From assembly GCA_963712715.1 (NCBI GenBank), contig CAVQJI010000022.1:1-64000 (forward strand): 64,000 bases of DNA. The letters run 5' to 3'. The stretch is from JAFEDN01 sp963712715. GTDB lineage: Bacteria > Pseudomonadota > Gammaproteobacteria > Coxiellales > Coxiellaceae. Numbering within the stretch: the first letter of the stretch is position 1; each line of letters starts with the position of its first letter. Shown piece by piece: positions 18,997 to 26,677 of this stretch. Made by a program: the position numbers and the translations under genes. The notes under the pieces are model-generated. The model searched no databases. It saw only the letters and a list, made by a program, of their open reading frames with translations, and was not told where the DNA came from.

Positions 18997-20195
18997 TTAG
19001 GAGGCACAGGTCACGCGTAAAATGCAGACGCAGCAAGCTGCGTTTCTACCGGCATTCAGGGGTGGGTTTCTTCTCTCGCGGCGGTGCTTCGGGATATCGA
19101 TTCCCAATTGTTCCGCTTTCTTATACAGATGACTTCGCTCCAACCCCAGCGCCTTTGCGGCATTGGTGATGTGAAAATTATTTCTCTTTAGCTCCGCGAT
19201 TATCGTCTGGCGTTCGAAATCCTGCACTCGATCGGCCAACGAACCGGTTGTTCGCCCTGAGGTGCGTGAGTCTGCCGCAGATGTGGGGAGCGCCGCGGTC
19301 ACCGTATCGACCGATACTTCACGATCGCTGGTCAGCAACATCAATCGCTCGACTACGTTTCGCGGTTCACGAAGATTTCCGGGCCAAGGATAAGCCGCGA
19401 GCGCATGAAGTGCCTCCGGGGTGAAGGAGATTGGCTTCCAGGTGTTTTGAGCGCAGACTTGCCGGGCGAAATGCTCCACTAAGGCGGGAATATCATCTAG
19501 TCGCTCACGCAACGGAGGCAGGATGAGCGGAAAGACGAAAACGCGATGAAACAGATCCTGACGGAACCGTCCTTCGCGCACCAACGCTTCTAAATTTCGA
19601 TGGGTCGCGACCAGCACGCGGACGTCTACTGGTATTGGCTTGCTGGCCCCTATACGCTCAACTTCTCCTTCTTCCAGCACGCGTAACAGCTTTGCCTGCA
19701 TGGAAAGGGGCATGTCACCGATTTCATCCAGGAAAAAGGTTCCGTCATTGGCCTGTTCGAATTTTCCTATGTGGCGGTTGGCAGCGCTGGTAAATGATCC
19801 CTTCTCATGACCGAAAAGTTCGGACTCGATAAGTTCAGCGGGAACTGCGGCGCAGTTTAGGGTTACAAAAGGGCCAGATGCGCGAGGACTTCGCTCATGC
19901 AGCGTGCGCGCGATTAGTTCTTTACCGGTCCCGGTTTCTCCTAGTGATGCATACACGCGTCTCACTTGCTGCAACCCGCTCTACCTGCGCCATAATTTTT
20001 CGCATGGTGTCGCCAGTCCATATGATTTCGTGCTTTCCCAAACGCTGCCGCAGTTGCCGATTTTCAGATTCCAGATGCTGAAGTTTGAGCGCATTTTCAA
20101 CTGTGAGCAGCAGCCGGTCGGTGGAGATTGGTTTTTCCAGGAAGTCGATTGCCCCGAGGCGGGTCGCGCGAACCGCCATCTCGATATTCGCCACC
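18997..20195 (-). pseudogene. NtrC-type sigma-54 response regulator, receiver truncated, one frameshift
   Basis: The last third of a receiver domain is present (ANIEMAVRATRLGAIDFLEK with the conserved switch Lys, then PISTDRLLLTVENAL). A linker follows, then the AAA+ sigma-54 activator domain: Walker A GETGTGKE, the GAFTGA loop as KGSFTSA, and FFLDEIGDMPLSMQAKLLRV. The C-terminal Fis-type helix-turn-helix is ERQTIIAELKRNNFHITNAA KALGLERSHLYKK. The loop variant GSFTSA differs from GAFTGA at the positions that contact sigma-54. The frame slips near 19,957 inside the Walker A approach. Beyond 20,195 the phospho-acceptor half of the receiver is replaced by unrelated sequence, marking a contig joint. 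Confidence 0.82.
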
Positions 20196-20197
20196 AC

Positions 20198-20483
20198 GGG
20201 CGTGCCACTGCCGCGCTGGGTGACCGTGGTGCTGTACATCTCCGTGGCCTGCACGGTCGTGTTCTTCCTGCCGGCGCTTGCCGACCGCATCCATGCAAGC
20301 GGCGTGATCACGCTTCTCGTCGGAGGCGCGCTGTATTCAGCTGGAGCCGTTGTCTATGCCGTGAAATGGCCTCGTCTTTGGCCCAGCGTCTTCGGCTACC
20401 ACGAGGTGTTCCATGTCTTTGTGATTGCAGCCACCGCGGTCTACTTTGTATTCATCACGGCGACGGTCGCGGTGGCACGGTAG
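20198..20483 (+). pseudogene. C-terminal fragment of a hemolysin III (YqfA/PAQR-type) membrane protein
   Basis: Begins mid-gene with GVPLPRWVTVVLYISVACTV and shows three further membrane helices. VGGALYSAGAVVYAVKWPRL precedes the signature FGYHEVFHVFVIAATAVYF, with the conserved HxxxH metal site. The stop is TAG at 20,481. The N-terminal half is absent because an assembly joint lies at about 20,195. GC-rich codon use differs from both flanks. The family is related to PAQR receptors; its bacterial role is poorly defined. Confidence 0.75.
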
Positions 20484-20817
20484 GTCAGCAGCGGGGGGCG
20501 TGGGCCGAAGGCAGTTCTTGCGCGAGTTCGAGCGAGACGCTGCCGGCGTCGATACACGTCCTCCCGTCGACTTTGTCGGGAGCCATGCTACCGAGCGAGA
20601 GGTGCAAAGGCATATGCACACCTGATGCAATAAATCACGGTTCAGCGACACCACGCCCGCGTACTATCAGCCTGCGCGACCCTGGAACAAATGTCTAGAC
20701 GTTATCCCCAGGGACGATGGTTTTCGATGCTCTTCGGCGTAATGGTTCTGATCGTAAATCCTTAAACTGACGCCTGCGATCAAGCCGCGGGATGACGAGT
20801 TAAGTTGTCGCCGAAAG
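20484..20817. other. Junction region into the gammaproteobacterial block
   Basis: To about 20,700 the sequence is GC-rich with no recognisable gene. One minus-strand frame reads HMPLHLSLGSMAPDKVDGRT, but I cannot name it. CCTTAAACTGACGCC at 20,760 and the following AAGCCGCGGGATGACG are a partial, diverged copy of the palindrome at 52,036-52,260. Block 4 has therefore begun by about 20,758. Confidence 0.5.
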
Positions 20818-21435
20818 TTATGCTTTATCTTTAGAGTTGCGCGAAGACTCGGTCACCGTCCAGAGTTTTTCCAGGCTGTAATATTCGCGGGTCTCGGCGA
20901 GCATAATGTGCACCACGATACTCAAGAGGTCCACCAGAATCCAGCCGGTTTCAGTCTGGTTTTCTATACTATTATAAGGTCGAATGCCCGACCGTTTGAC
21001 GGCCGTCACCAGCTTCTCGGCAACGGAAGCTGCATGACGGCTCGAAGTAGCCGTGCAAATAATCATCCTGTCGGTAATATTCGTCAGTGGGCTGACGTCC
21101 AATACTTTAATATCCTTCACTTTAAGGTCAGAAAGCGTATTACTCACCAGAACCAACAACTCTTCAAGGTCGATAGGCCTGGCGTCAATTTGTAGCGCAT
21201 GTATTTCGGTTTTCATCATATCGTCGAGAATAGTATATATCATACGATGCTGTTCCGCAAGGCTCTTGCCTTCGAACGCCTGGGCGGTGATTTTTACACT
21301 AAAATGTCCACGTCCATCCCTGGCTCCCGCATGACCGTGATGTTTGGCGCTGTCATCAATGACAATTAAACTTATGGGTTTTAGCGCTTCACGCAACCGG
21401 TTTTCAATTTCAATAATTCGTTGTTTATTATTCAT
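20818..21435 (-). CDS. BolA-RsfS fusion protein
   Basis: One uninterrupted 205-residue frame. Residues 1-86 are a BolA domain: RIIEIENRLREALKPISLIV, KHHGHAGARDGRGHFSVKI with the conserved metal/[2Fe-2S]-ligand His, and HRMIYTILDD...EIHALQIDAR. Residues 88-200 are ribosomal silencing factor RsfS, which binds uL14 on the 50S subunit: DLEELLVLVSNTLSDLKVKD, IKVLDVSPLTNITDRMIICT, then GWILVDLLSIVVHIMLAETR EYYSLEKLW. The two are joined by about one residue with no stop, and no clear internal ribosome site lies before the RsfS part. bolA usually stands beside yciI and yciB, as here. rsfS normally sits with nadD and rlmH, which are absent. The start ATG at 21,435 begins MNNKQRIIEI. Confidence 0.85.
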   Translation of the reverse strand: MNNKQRIIEIENRLREALKPISLIVIDDSAKHHGHAGARDGRGHFSVKITAQAFEGKSLAEQHRMIYTILDDMMKTEIHALQIDARPIDLEELLVLVSNTLSDLKVKDIKVLDVSPLTNITDRMIICTATSSRHAASVAEKLVTAVKRSGIRPYNSIENQTETGWILVDLLSIVVHIMLAETREYYSLEKLWTVTESSRNSKDKA

Positions 21436-21466
21436 GCCGTCATTGCACCTGAGCCCCTCGGATTTG

Positions 21467-21781
21467 TCAAGGACGCGAGGCGGAGCCGATGCTCGGAATG
21501 AAGGGGGAGACTGTGATTCGGGCGAATACTTCGGCAGTCGCATAAGGATCAGCGGCGGCCCAGGCTTTGGCGGCTTCAATGTCGGCGAATTCACCAATAA
21601 TTAATGAACCATTGACATCAAATGGATACGGTTCGGCGCTATCGCGCTGGTAAAGCGGGCCTGCCAATAACAGGCGATTTTCCTGCTTCAGGGCTTCCAA
21701 ATGCTGCAGATGAGCGGCGCGCACGCTACGACGTTTTTCAAAACTGTGGGGGGCGTCCTCGCAATAAATGACGTAATACAT
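21467..21781 (-). CDS. yciI: YciI-family protein with a repeat-derived C-terminus
   Basis: A 104-residue YCII-fold protein: MYYVIYCEDAPHSFEKRRSV RAAHLQHLEAL, GPLYQRDSAEPYPFDVNGSL and AAKAWAAADPYATAEVFARI TV. The conserved His and Asp-Pro of the fold are visible. Family proteins usually end with a strand like HPFKQVF; here the end is SPFIPSIGSASRP. Its codons coincide with a partial copy of the dispersed palindromic element (21,483-21,510). The start codon overlaps the yciB stop as TAATG, so the two are coupled. The biochemical role is unsettled. Confidence 0.85.
   Translation of the reverse strand: MYYVIYCEDAPHSFEKRRSVRAAHLQHLEALKQENRLLLAGPLYQRDSAEPYPFDVNGSLIIGEFADIEAAKAWAAADPYATAEVFARITVSPFIPSIGSASRP
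21483..21510. repeat. Partial palindromic element inside yciI
   Basis: GAGCCGATGCTCGGAATGAA GGGGGAGA is the core found in the elements at 33,129, 41,020, 56,849 and 58,905. It supplies the last dozen codons of yciI. Confidence 0.7.
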
Positions 21782-22314
21782 TACTTCTGCTGCTCCATGT
21801 GCCGTGTCATGTAAAATGCCTGAGCTATAATAAAGACCAGCATGATACCCAGGGTGCCGAATAATTTAAAATTAACCCAGACATTGGTATCGAAATGGTA
21901 AACCACATAGAGGTTTAAAAAACCCAAAAGGGCAAAAAATATAGCCCAACTCATATTCAGCCGTCTCCAGATTCGGGTGCTCAGGTTAATTTTATTGCTT
22001 AACATTCGTTCCATCAGGGTTTTTGCGCTAAAAAATTGACTGCTGATCAGGGTAATGGCAAATATCCAATAGATAACGCTGGGCTTCCATTTAATAAAAA
22101 TATCTTTATGGAAGAGCAAAGTCGACCCCCCCAGCACCACGATAAAAACAAAAGTCAGGGCGTGCAGGGATTCAAAACGTCGGTGAATTACCCAGTATAC
22201 GGTTAACTGGAGTAATGAAGCCCCGATGGTCACCGCCGTAGCGGTATAAATATTAGAAAATTTATAGGCGGCAAAAAAACAAATAATTGGAAAATAATCA
22301 AATAAAAATTTCAT
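21781..22314 (-). CDS. yciB: YciB/IspZ inner-membrane septation protein
   Basis: 177 residues, five or so membrane helices, beginning MKFLFDYFPIICFFAAYKFS. It carries the family blocks TATAVTIGASLLQLTVYWVI HRRFE, GSTLLFHKDIFIKWKPSVIY WI and NLYVVYHFDTNVWVNFKLFG TLG. It belongs to the intracellular septation protein A family, linked to envelope maintenance and division. It is first in a yciB-yciI-bolA unit, coupled to yciI by TAATG. Confidence 0.93.
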   Translation of the reverse strand: MKFLFDYFPIICFFAAYKFSNIYTATAVTIGASLLQLTVYWVIHRRFESLHALTFVFIVVLGGSTLLFHKDIFIKWKPSVIYWIFAITLISSQFFSAKTLMERMLSNKINLSTRIWRRLNMSWAIFFALLGFLNLYVVYHFDTNVWVNFKLFGTLGIMLVFIIAQAFYMTRHMEQQK

Positions 22315-22383
22315 GATCGATCAATCCTGGTATGAAAAATGAAAACTCTACCTGACCTTACTTTCGGAAGCAACCCCTTATAT

Positions 22384-22418
22384 TTGACAAATTGCTAAAT
22401 TGTAACTACAATATTGTA
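22384..22418 (+). promoter_or_regulatory. brnTA promoter with overlapping operator-like dyad
   Basis: TTGACA (22,384-22,389), a 17-bp spacer and TACAAT (22,407-22,412) make a near-consensus sigma-70 promoter. The -10 box is the left half of the perfect 12-bp palindrome TACAATATTGTA (22,407-22,418). This position suits repression by the antitoxin or toxin-antitoxin complex. Confidence 0.75.
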
Positions 22419-22444
22419 ATTGTAATTCATAATTATGGATATTT

Positions 22445-22726
22445 GTGGAATTTGAATGGGATACTCATAAAAACGCCAAAAACATTAAAAAACATGGTAT
22501 AAGTTTTGAGTTGGCATCTCTGATTTTTCATGACTCACACCTGTTGAGTGTGCCTGACCATCGTTACGATGAGGAAAGATGGCAAAGCATCGGTCAAATT
22601 GATGGAGCCATACTATACGTTGCCCATATTATTGGAGAGAATGAAAATGGTGAAGAAATTATCCGTATCATCTCGGCGCGAAAAGCGACACCGAGTGAAG
22701 AACGGCGATATTACCTTAACCGATGA
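22445..22726 (+). CDS. brnT: BrnT-family ribonuclease toxin
   Basis: A 93-residue type II toxin with a RelE-like fold that cleaves RNA and arrests growth. Family blocks are FEWDTHKNAKNIKKHGISFE LASLIF, DHRYDEERWQSIGQIDGAIL YVAH, and the C-terminal active-site stretch IIRIISARKATPSEERRYY. The start is GTG at 22,445, giving (V/M)EFEWD; this is the only start that keeps the first strand. It precedes and overlaps the antitoxin gene, the usual brnTA order. Confidence 0.92.
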   Translation: MEFEWDTHKNAKNIKKHGISFELASLIFHDSHLLSVPDHRYDEERWQSIGQIDGAILYVAHIIGENENGEEIIRIISARKATPSEERRYYLNR

Positions 22727-22967
22727 AATGAAAAAAGAATTGGCTAAAATAAAGCGACAAAAAATCGATTTATCGGATGAAAATGCTCCAGAAATTACTG
22801 ACTGGCGAGAAGCTGTTCGATCTAAATTTTATCGTCCTGTAAAGTCACAAATTACCATTCGCCTTGATGCAGATGTACTTGATTGGTTCAGGCATCACTC
22901 TGAAAAATATCAGCAATTGATTAATAAAGCATGCCGTGAGTACATGGAACATCATTCGCACAGTTAG
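22647..22967 (+). CDS. brnA: BrnA-family antitoxin
   Basis: An RHH-type antitoxin: the C-terminal SQITIRLDADVLDWFRHHSE KYQQLINKACREYM is the DNA-binding ribbon-helix-helix. The N-terminal DLSDENAPEITDWREAVRSK FYRP should wrap the toxin. The start is uncertain. ATG at 22,647 (or 22,641) follows GGAGAG but overlaps brnT by 80 bp; ATG at 22,728 lies just after the brnT stop but lacks a ribosome site and gives a 79-residue protein. It probably represses the promoter at 22,384-22,418. Confidence 0.85.
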   Translation: MVKKLSVSSRREKRHRVKNGDITLTDEMKKELAKIKRQKIDLSDENAPEITDWREAVRSKFYRPVKSQITIRLDADVLDWFRHHSEKYQQLINKACREYMEHHSHS

Positions 22968-22974
22968 TGAAAAT

Positions 22975-23598
22975 ATGACTCAAAAATTAACCATCCATCC
23001 ACAAAACCCGCAGCAACGGTTAATTCAGCAGGCGGTCAGGGTGGTGCAGGAAGGTGGGATTATTATTTATCCGACGGATTCTGCTTATGCGCTGGGGTGT
23101 CACTTGGGGGATAAAACGGCGGGTGAACGCATTCGCCATATTCGCCAACTGGATAAGCACCATCATTTTACTCTAGTGTGTCATGATTTATCACAATTGT
23201 CGGTGTATGCCCGGGTCGATAATCCGGCGTTTCGCCTTCTCAAAGCTTACACGCCTGGGCCTTATACTTTTATTCTGGAAGCGACTAAAGAAGTCCCGCG
23301 GCGGTTGGTGCATCCTCGCCGGCGTACCATTGGCTTGCGGGTGCCGGATCATCCCATTAGTCAGGCTTTATTGTCTGCTTTGGGAGAACCCCTCATGAGT
23401 GTGACTTTAATTTTGCCCGGTCAAGAAGCCCCCTTAACCGATATGGATGAGATTTACGAGGCTTTTCAGCGTCAGGTGGATATGGTTATTGACGGCGGAG
23501 CTTGCAGCGGCGTTCCCACCAGCGTCGTCGACCTGACTCAAAACCCACCCCAGATCATCCGCGTTGGCAGAGGCGACGTCAGTGGTTTTCTAACGTAA
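22975..23598 (+). CDS. YciO-type Sua5/YrdC-family protein
   Basis: A 207-residue YrdC-fold protein of the YciO branch. It shows GGIIIYPTDSAYALGCHLGD, IRQLDKHHHFTLVCHDLSQL, YTPGPYTFILEATKEVPRRL, RTIGLRVPDHPISQALLSAL GEPLMSVTL and SVVDLTQNPPQIIRVGRGDV. TsaC/Sua5 enzymes make threonylcarbamoyl-AMP for tRNA t6A. YciO proteins share the nucleotide/RNA-binding cleft, but I do not think they are the main t6A enzyme. The ATG at 22,975 lies seven bases after the brnA stop. Confidence 0.85.
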   Translation: MTQKLTIHPQNPQQRLIQQAVRVVQEGGIIIYPTDSAYALGCHLGDKTAGERIRHIRQLDKHHHFTLVCHDLSQLSVYARVDNPAFRLLKAYTPGPYTFILEATKEVPRRLVHPRRRTIGLRVPDHPISQALLSALGEPLMSVTLILPGQEAPLTDMDEIYEAFQRQVDMVIDGGACSGVPTSVVDLTQNPPQIIRVGRGDVSGFLT

Positions 23599-23611
23599 CC
23601 TCTCAGGATAA

Positions 23612-25030
23612 TTATTTGGCAAAACCTATTTCATTACAAACTTGCGCCGTACGAGTGTTTTTATTAGAAGCCATTTGAACAATGTCTTCGATTTGGAGCG
23701 GTCGGGTTTCTTTATTTCTAATCCTGCTGGCCATGGGGCTGAAGGGATTAAAAAACCGACCCCTTTTCGCTGTATAGGCAGAGAGAAATTTTTCTACATA
23801 CGATTTATCAATAGAAGAAATAAAATCCCGTTGTTCTGGATTTAAATCGGTTCTACTATTAATTTCTTTCTTTACTCTAATAATTACGTCAACGCTACAT
23901 TTTTTCTCATCAATTATAGTGCGACAGAATTGAAAATTCTGCTGCAAAATGGCGTTAATTAATAACTCAAATATGGAATTATCATCCTGCAAAGGATGAT
24001 ACTTTAATAACTCCGTTGCCATACCCATTTTTCGATTTTGTAATGCAGATATTAAATAGAGATGTATGTTTTCTTCTAATTGCTTTTTTATATCAGGATC
24101 CTGCAATAAGCTTCTTAAAAACCGAACATGTCCAAATTGAATGGCGCCTGGTAAGGCAGGCAAGGGTTTACCTTCTTTCATGTAATACTCGATATTAACC
24201 TTACCTTTTTCATCACGGAAAAAAATCAGCTTTGAGCCGGGGACTTTCGCCAAAAAATGTTTATCAAAGTAGCTATCAGATAATGCTTTATTTCCACTAA
24301 GTTTTTCCTCTAAGCTGTTTAACGTTTCATAATAAGCAGACCTGAACTGATTAAATTCTTTTTCAGTCACTTCTCCATCTTTAGGCAATAAAGTTTTTAT
24401 TTGTCCTCCGTTTATCTGCATCCTTTCGTTTCTTGCTATTATTTTCACATTGGTAGGTAATTCGTAAATTAAACGCTTCGCGAAACTGGGTTGCAGATTT
24501 TTTCCCACTTTGGCCGCCTCACAGCAGATAAGGTCAATGGCGATTTTTTGTGACTCAACGATTTCAGGCAAAATCATTTTTAAATTTGAACTAAGTTCAC
24601 CTGCAGTTAATTTCACACTTGAACCAATACTGGATAAAGTATCTATACCTTCTGAACTGTGAGCAACTAAAAGAATTTTTGTCTTTCGATTTTTATCGCC
24701 AATACACTTTAAAAGCACTAAATCTTCCATACTAAATTTGTTCACAGGATCATAAAAAATTAAAGCTGTATTAGCCTTGGGGTGCTTGTTTTTTATCTTC
24801 GAATATAAAATAGAAGCCAGATTCTTTTGTCTAATTGCTTTTGAATTTTGCGAAAGTTCTTTTTCAGTCGCTATAACAATCACAAAGCGATTATCATAAT
24901 CCTCTTTTTCATCGGCGGTTTCTGCCACAGGCGACGGGAATGGTTCCGTGGCTTTGTGCTCATGCATGGGTTCAGCTGGTTGCGGTTGGGTAGCTGCTGT
25001 TTTAGGTTGTTGACCTTCTAATTCTTTCAT
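23612..25030 (-). CDS. Candidate effector with a C80/caspase-like protease domain
   Basis: 472 residues, low-GC codon use, no signal peptide. A Pro/Glu-rich N-terminus (1-45) precedes residues 48-225, which follow the layout of the C80 autoprocessing protease. A strand (RFVIVIATEKELSQNSKAIR) and a KHP-containing helix are followed by LLVAHSSEG with His124 at the VGHG position. Then comes AIDLICCEAAK, with Cys170 in the catalytic-Cys position, and SFAKRL...VKIIARNERMQINGGQIK, as in toxin CPDs. The C-terminal half has helical, ankyrin-like stretches (FGHVRFLRSLLQDPDIKKQL and later). This is motif-level evidence. If correct it may self-process or cleave host proteins. It converges with the yciO gene, 13 bp apart. 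Confidence 0.55.
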   Translation of the reverse strand: MKELEGQQPKTAATQPQPAEPMHEHKATEPFPSPVAETADEKEDYDNRFVIVIATEKELSQNSKAIRQKNLASILYSKIKNKHPKANTALIFYDPVNKFSMEDLVLLKCIGDKNRKTKILLVAHSSEGIDTLSSIGSSVKLTAGELSSNLKMILPEIVESQKIAIDLICCEAAKVGKNLQPSFAKRLIYELPTNVKIIARNERMQINGGQIKTLLPKDGEVTEKEFNQFRSAYYETLNSLEEKLSGNKALSDSYFDKHFLAKVPGSKLIFFRDEKGKVNIEYYMKEGKPLPALPGAIQFGHVRFLRSLLQDPDIKKQLEENIHLYLISALQNRKMGMATELLKYHPLQDDNSIFELLINAILQQNFQFCRTIIDEKKCSVDVIIRVKKEINSRTDLNPEQRDFISSIDKSYVEKFLSAYTAKRGRFFNPFSPMASRIRNKETRPLQIEDIVQMASNKNTRTAQVCNEIGFAK

Positions 25031-25230
25031 TTTCTACCTTATTGAAATTTTGTCAATTTTCATAAAAAATACTTATTTAATGATATTTTACCAAAATTGA
25101 GTAAAAAATGCAATATTCCATGGGGGATCGTGCCTACCCTCATGAGACGGGAAGGTTGTTGAATAATTTTTTGCTCCCTGCAAAGTAAGCCGTTCTTTAT
25201 GGTAAAATATCTTTTTTAGGTTGAGCGGGG

Positions 25231-26023
25231 ATGGTCGTGTCTGAACATGAGTTATTAACTGCCAGGGTGAATGGCGAGCGGCTTATCGAGTTGCCACAGG
25301 ATCTGTACATTCCCCCCGAAGCGTTGCGCATATTTCTTGAAGCTTTCGAAGGTCCTCTGGATTTACTGCTTTACCTGATCCGGAAGGAGAATTTTGATAT
25401 TTTAAATATTCCAATCGCCGATATTACCCGCCAGTACATGAAATATATTGAACTGATGCGCGAACTTCAGCTGGAGCTCGCCGCGGAGTATCTGTTAATG
25501 GCGGCAATGCTGGCCGAAATAAAATCGCGCCTGCTCCTGCCGAGGCCTGCGACGTCTGAGGAAACGGATGGACAGGATCCCCGCGCGGAACTGGTACGCC
25601 GCTTGCAGGAATACGAACGGTTCCAGAAAGCGGCCAATGATTCTGGACCAAATGCCGCGCGTGGAGCGCGATATTTTTGTCGCCGACGCCGATTCGCCCC
25701 CCATGCGTCTGGAGCCTCTCAAACCGGAAGTCTCCCTGCACGATATCCTGATGGCTTTCCAGGCCGTGGTGGAACGGACCAAATTATTTGCCCACCATCA
25801 CGTCACTCCGGAAATATTATCAATCCGCGAGCGGATGACGATGGTGCTCAATCAGCTCAGTCCGCGTGAATTTAGCGAATTTACCCGTTTTTTTCGCGCC
25901 CAGGAAGGCAGCATGGGAGTGGCCGTTACATTAATCGCGGTACTGGAGCTGGTGAGGCAATCGGCTATCGAACTCACACAGACCCAGCCTTTTGCGCCTG
26001 TTTATATCAAAGCTAAAGGATAA
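25231..26023 (+). pseudogene. scpA: ScpA, segregation and condensation protein A, one frameshift
   Basis: The kleisin of the bacterial SMC condensin. The N-terminal part has the conserved FEGPLDLLLYLIRKENFDIL NIPIADITRQYMKYIELM and the LAAEYLLMAAMLAEIKSRLL LP helix. Near 25,636 one extra A shifts the frame. The rest reads MILDQMPRVERDIFVADADS, SLHDILMAFQAVVERTKLFA and the winged helix FSEFTRFFRAQEGSMGVAVT LIAVLELVRQ. Total about 263 residues. scpB starts three bases after the stop. Since scpA is usually important for chromosome segregation, a sequence error is likelier than a true null. Confidence 0.85.
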
Positions 26024-26026
26024 CTT

Positions 26027-26677
26027 ATGACTGTCAATTTAGAGCAGATTGTAGAGGCTATTTTATTTACTGCAGGCGAGCCGGTATCCATTGAGCGTCT
26101 CCAGCAGCTAACCGCGGACCAGGGACCCGGCGGAATTACCGGGCAGGAAGAGCCATTGCCGGAGGGTTCAAAAATTCCGGCGCCGGAGCTGCGGCTGTTG
26201 CTGCAAACCCTCAAAGAGCGCTATCGCGATCGCGGCATTGAACTGGTGGAAGTCGCCAGCGGTTATCGTTTTCAGGCACGCGTCGAATTCACGTCCTGGC
26301 TGCAAAGATTACACGCCCGTAAATCCGGGCGTTATTCGCGGGCGTTTTTAGAGACACTGGCGCTCATAGTATACCGTCAGCCGTTAACCCGGGGAGAAAT
26401 CGAAGAAATTCGCGGGGTGGCAGTGAGTACGCAAATCATCAAATCTCTCCTGGAATTAGAATGGGTTCGCGTGGTAGGGCAGCGGGATGTTCCTGGCAAA
26501 CCGGCGTTATACGCAACCACTCGGAAATTTTTAGATGATTTTAACCTGAAAACCCTGACTGAATTGCCGGCTTTGCAGGAACCTCGCAATATGGAGCAAC
26601 TGGAACAGCATCTTGCCGAACAGTTACAGCTGGAAGTTTTCGTTACTGAAGAAACAGAAGAAGCGGTGCCTGCATAA
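26027..26677 (+). CDS. scpB: ScpB, segregation and condensation protein B
   Basis: 216 residues: NLEQIVEAILFTAGEPVSIE RLQQL, then YRDRGIELVEVASGYRFQAR, ALIVYRQPLTRGEIEEIRGV and VGQRDVPGKPALYATTRKFL DDFNLKTLTELPAL. These are the two winged-helix domains of the kleisin-interacting ScpB dimer. An insert of about 25 residues (near 32-55) lies between the first helix pair, and the C-terminus is acidic. Its stop overlaps the rluB start as TAATG. Confidence 0.95.
   Translation: MTVNLEQIVEAILFTAGEPVSIERLQQLTADQGPGGITGQEEPLPEGSKIPAPELRLLLQTLKERYRDRGIELVEVASGYRFQARVEFTSWLQRLHARKSGRYSRAFLETLALIVYRQPLTRGEIEEIRGVAVSTQIIKSLLELEWVRVVGQRDVPGKPALYATTRKFLDDFNLKTLTELPALQEPRNMEQLEQHLAEQLQLEVFVTEETEEAVPA

Noticed and set aside
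20085..20483. A single plus-strand frame joining sequence antisense to the response regulator with hemolysin III
   Set aside because: The first third is antisense to the regulator and the continuity is an accident of the contig joint.
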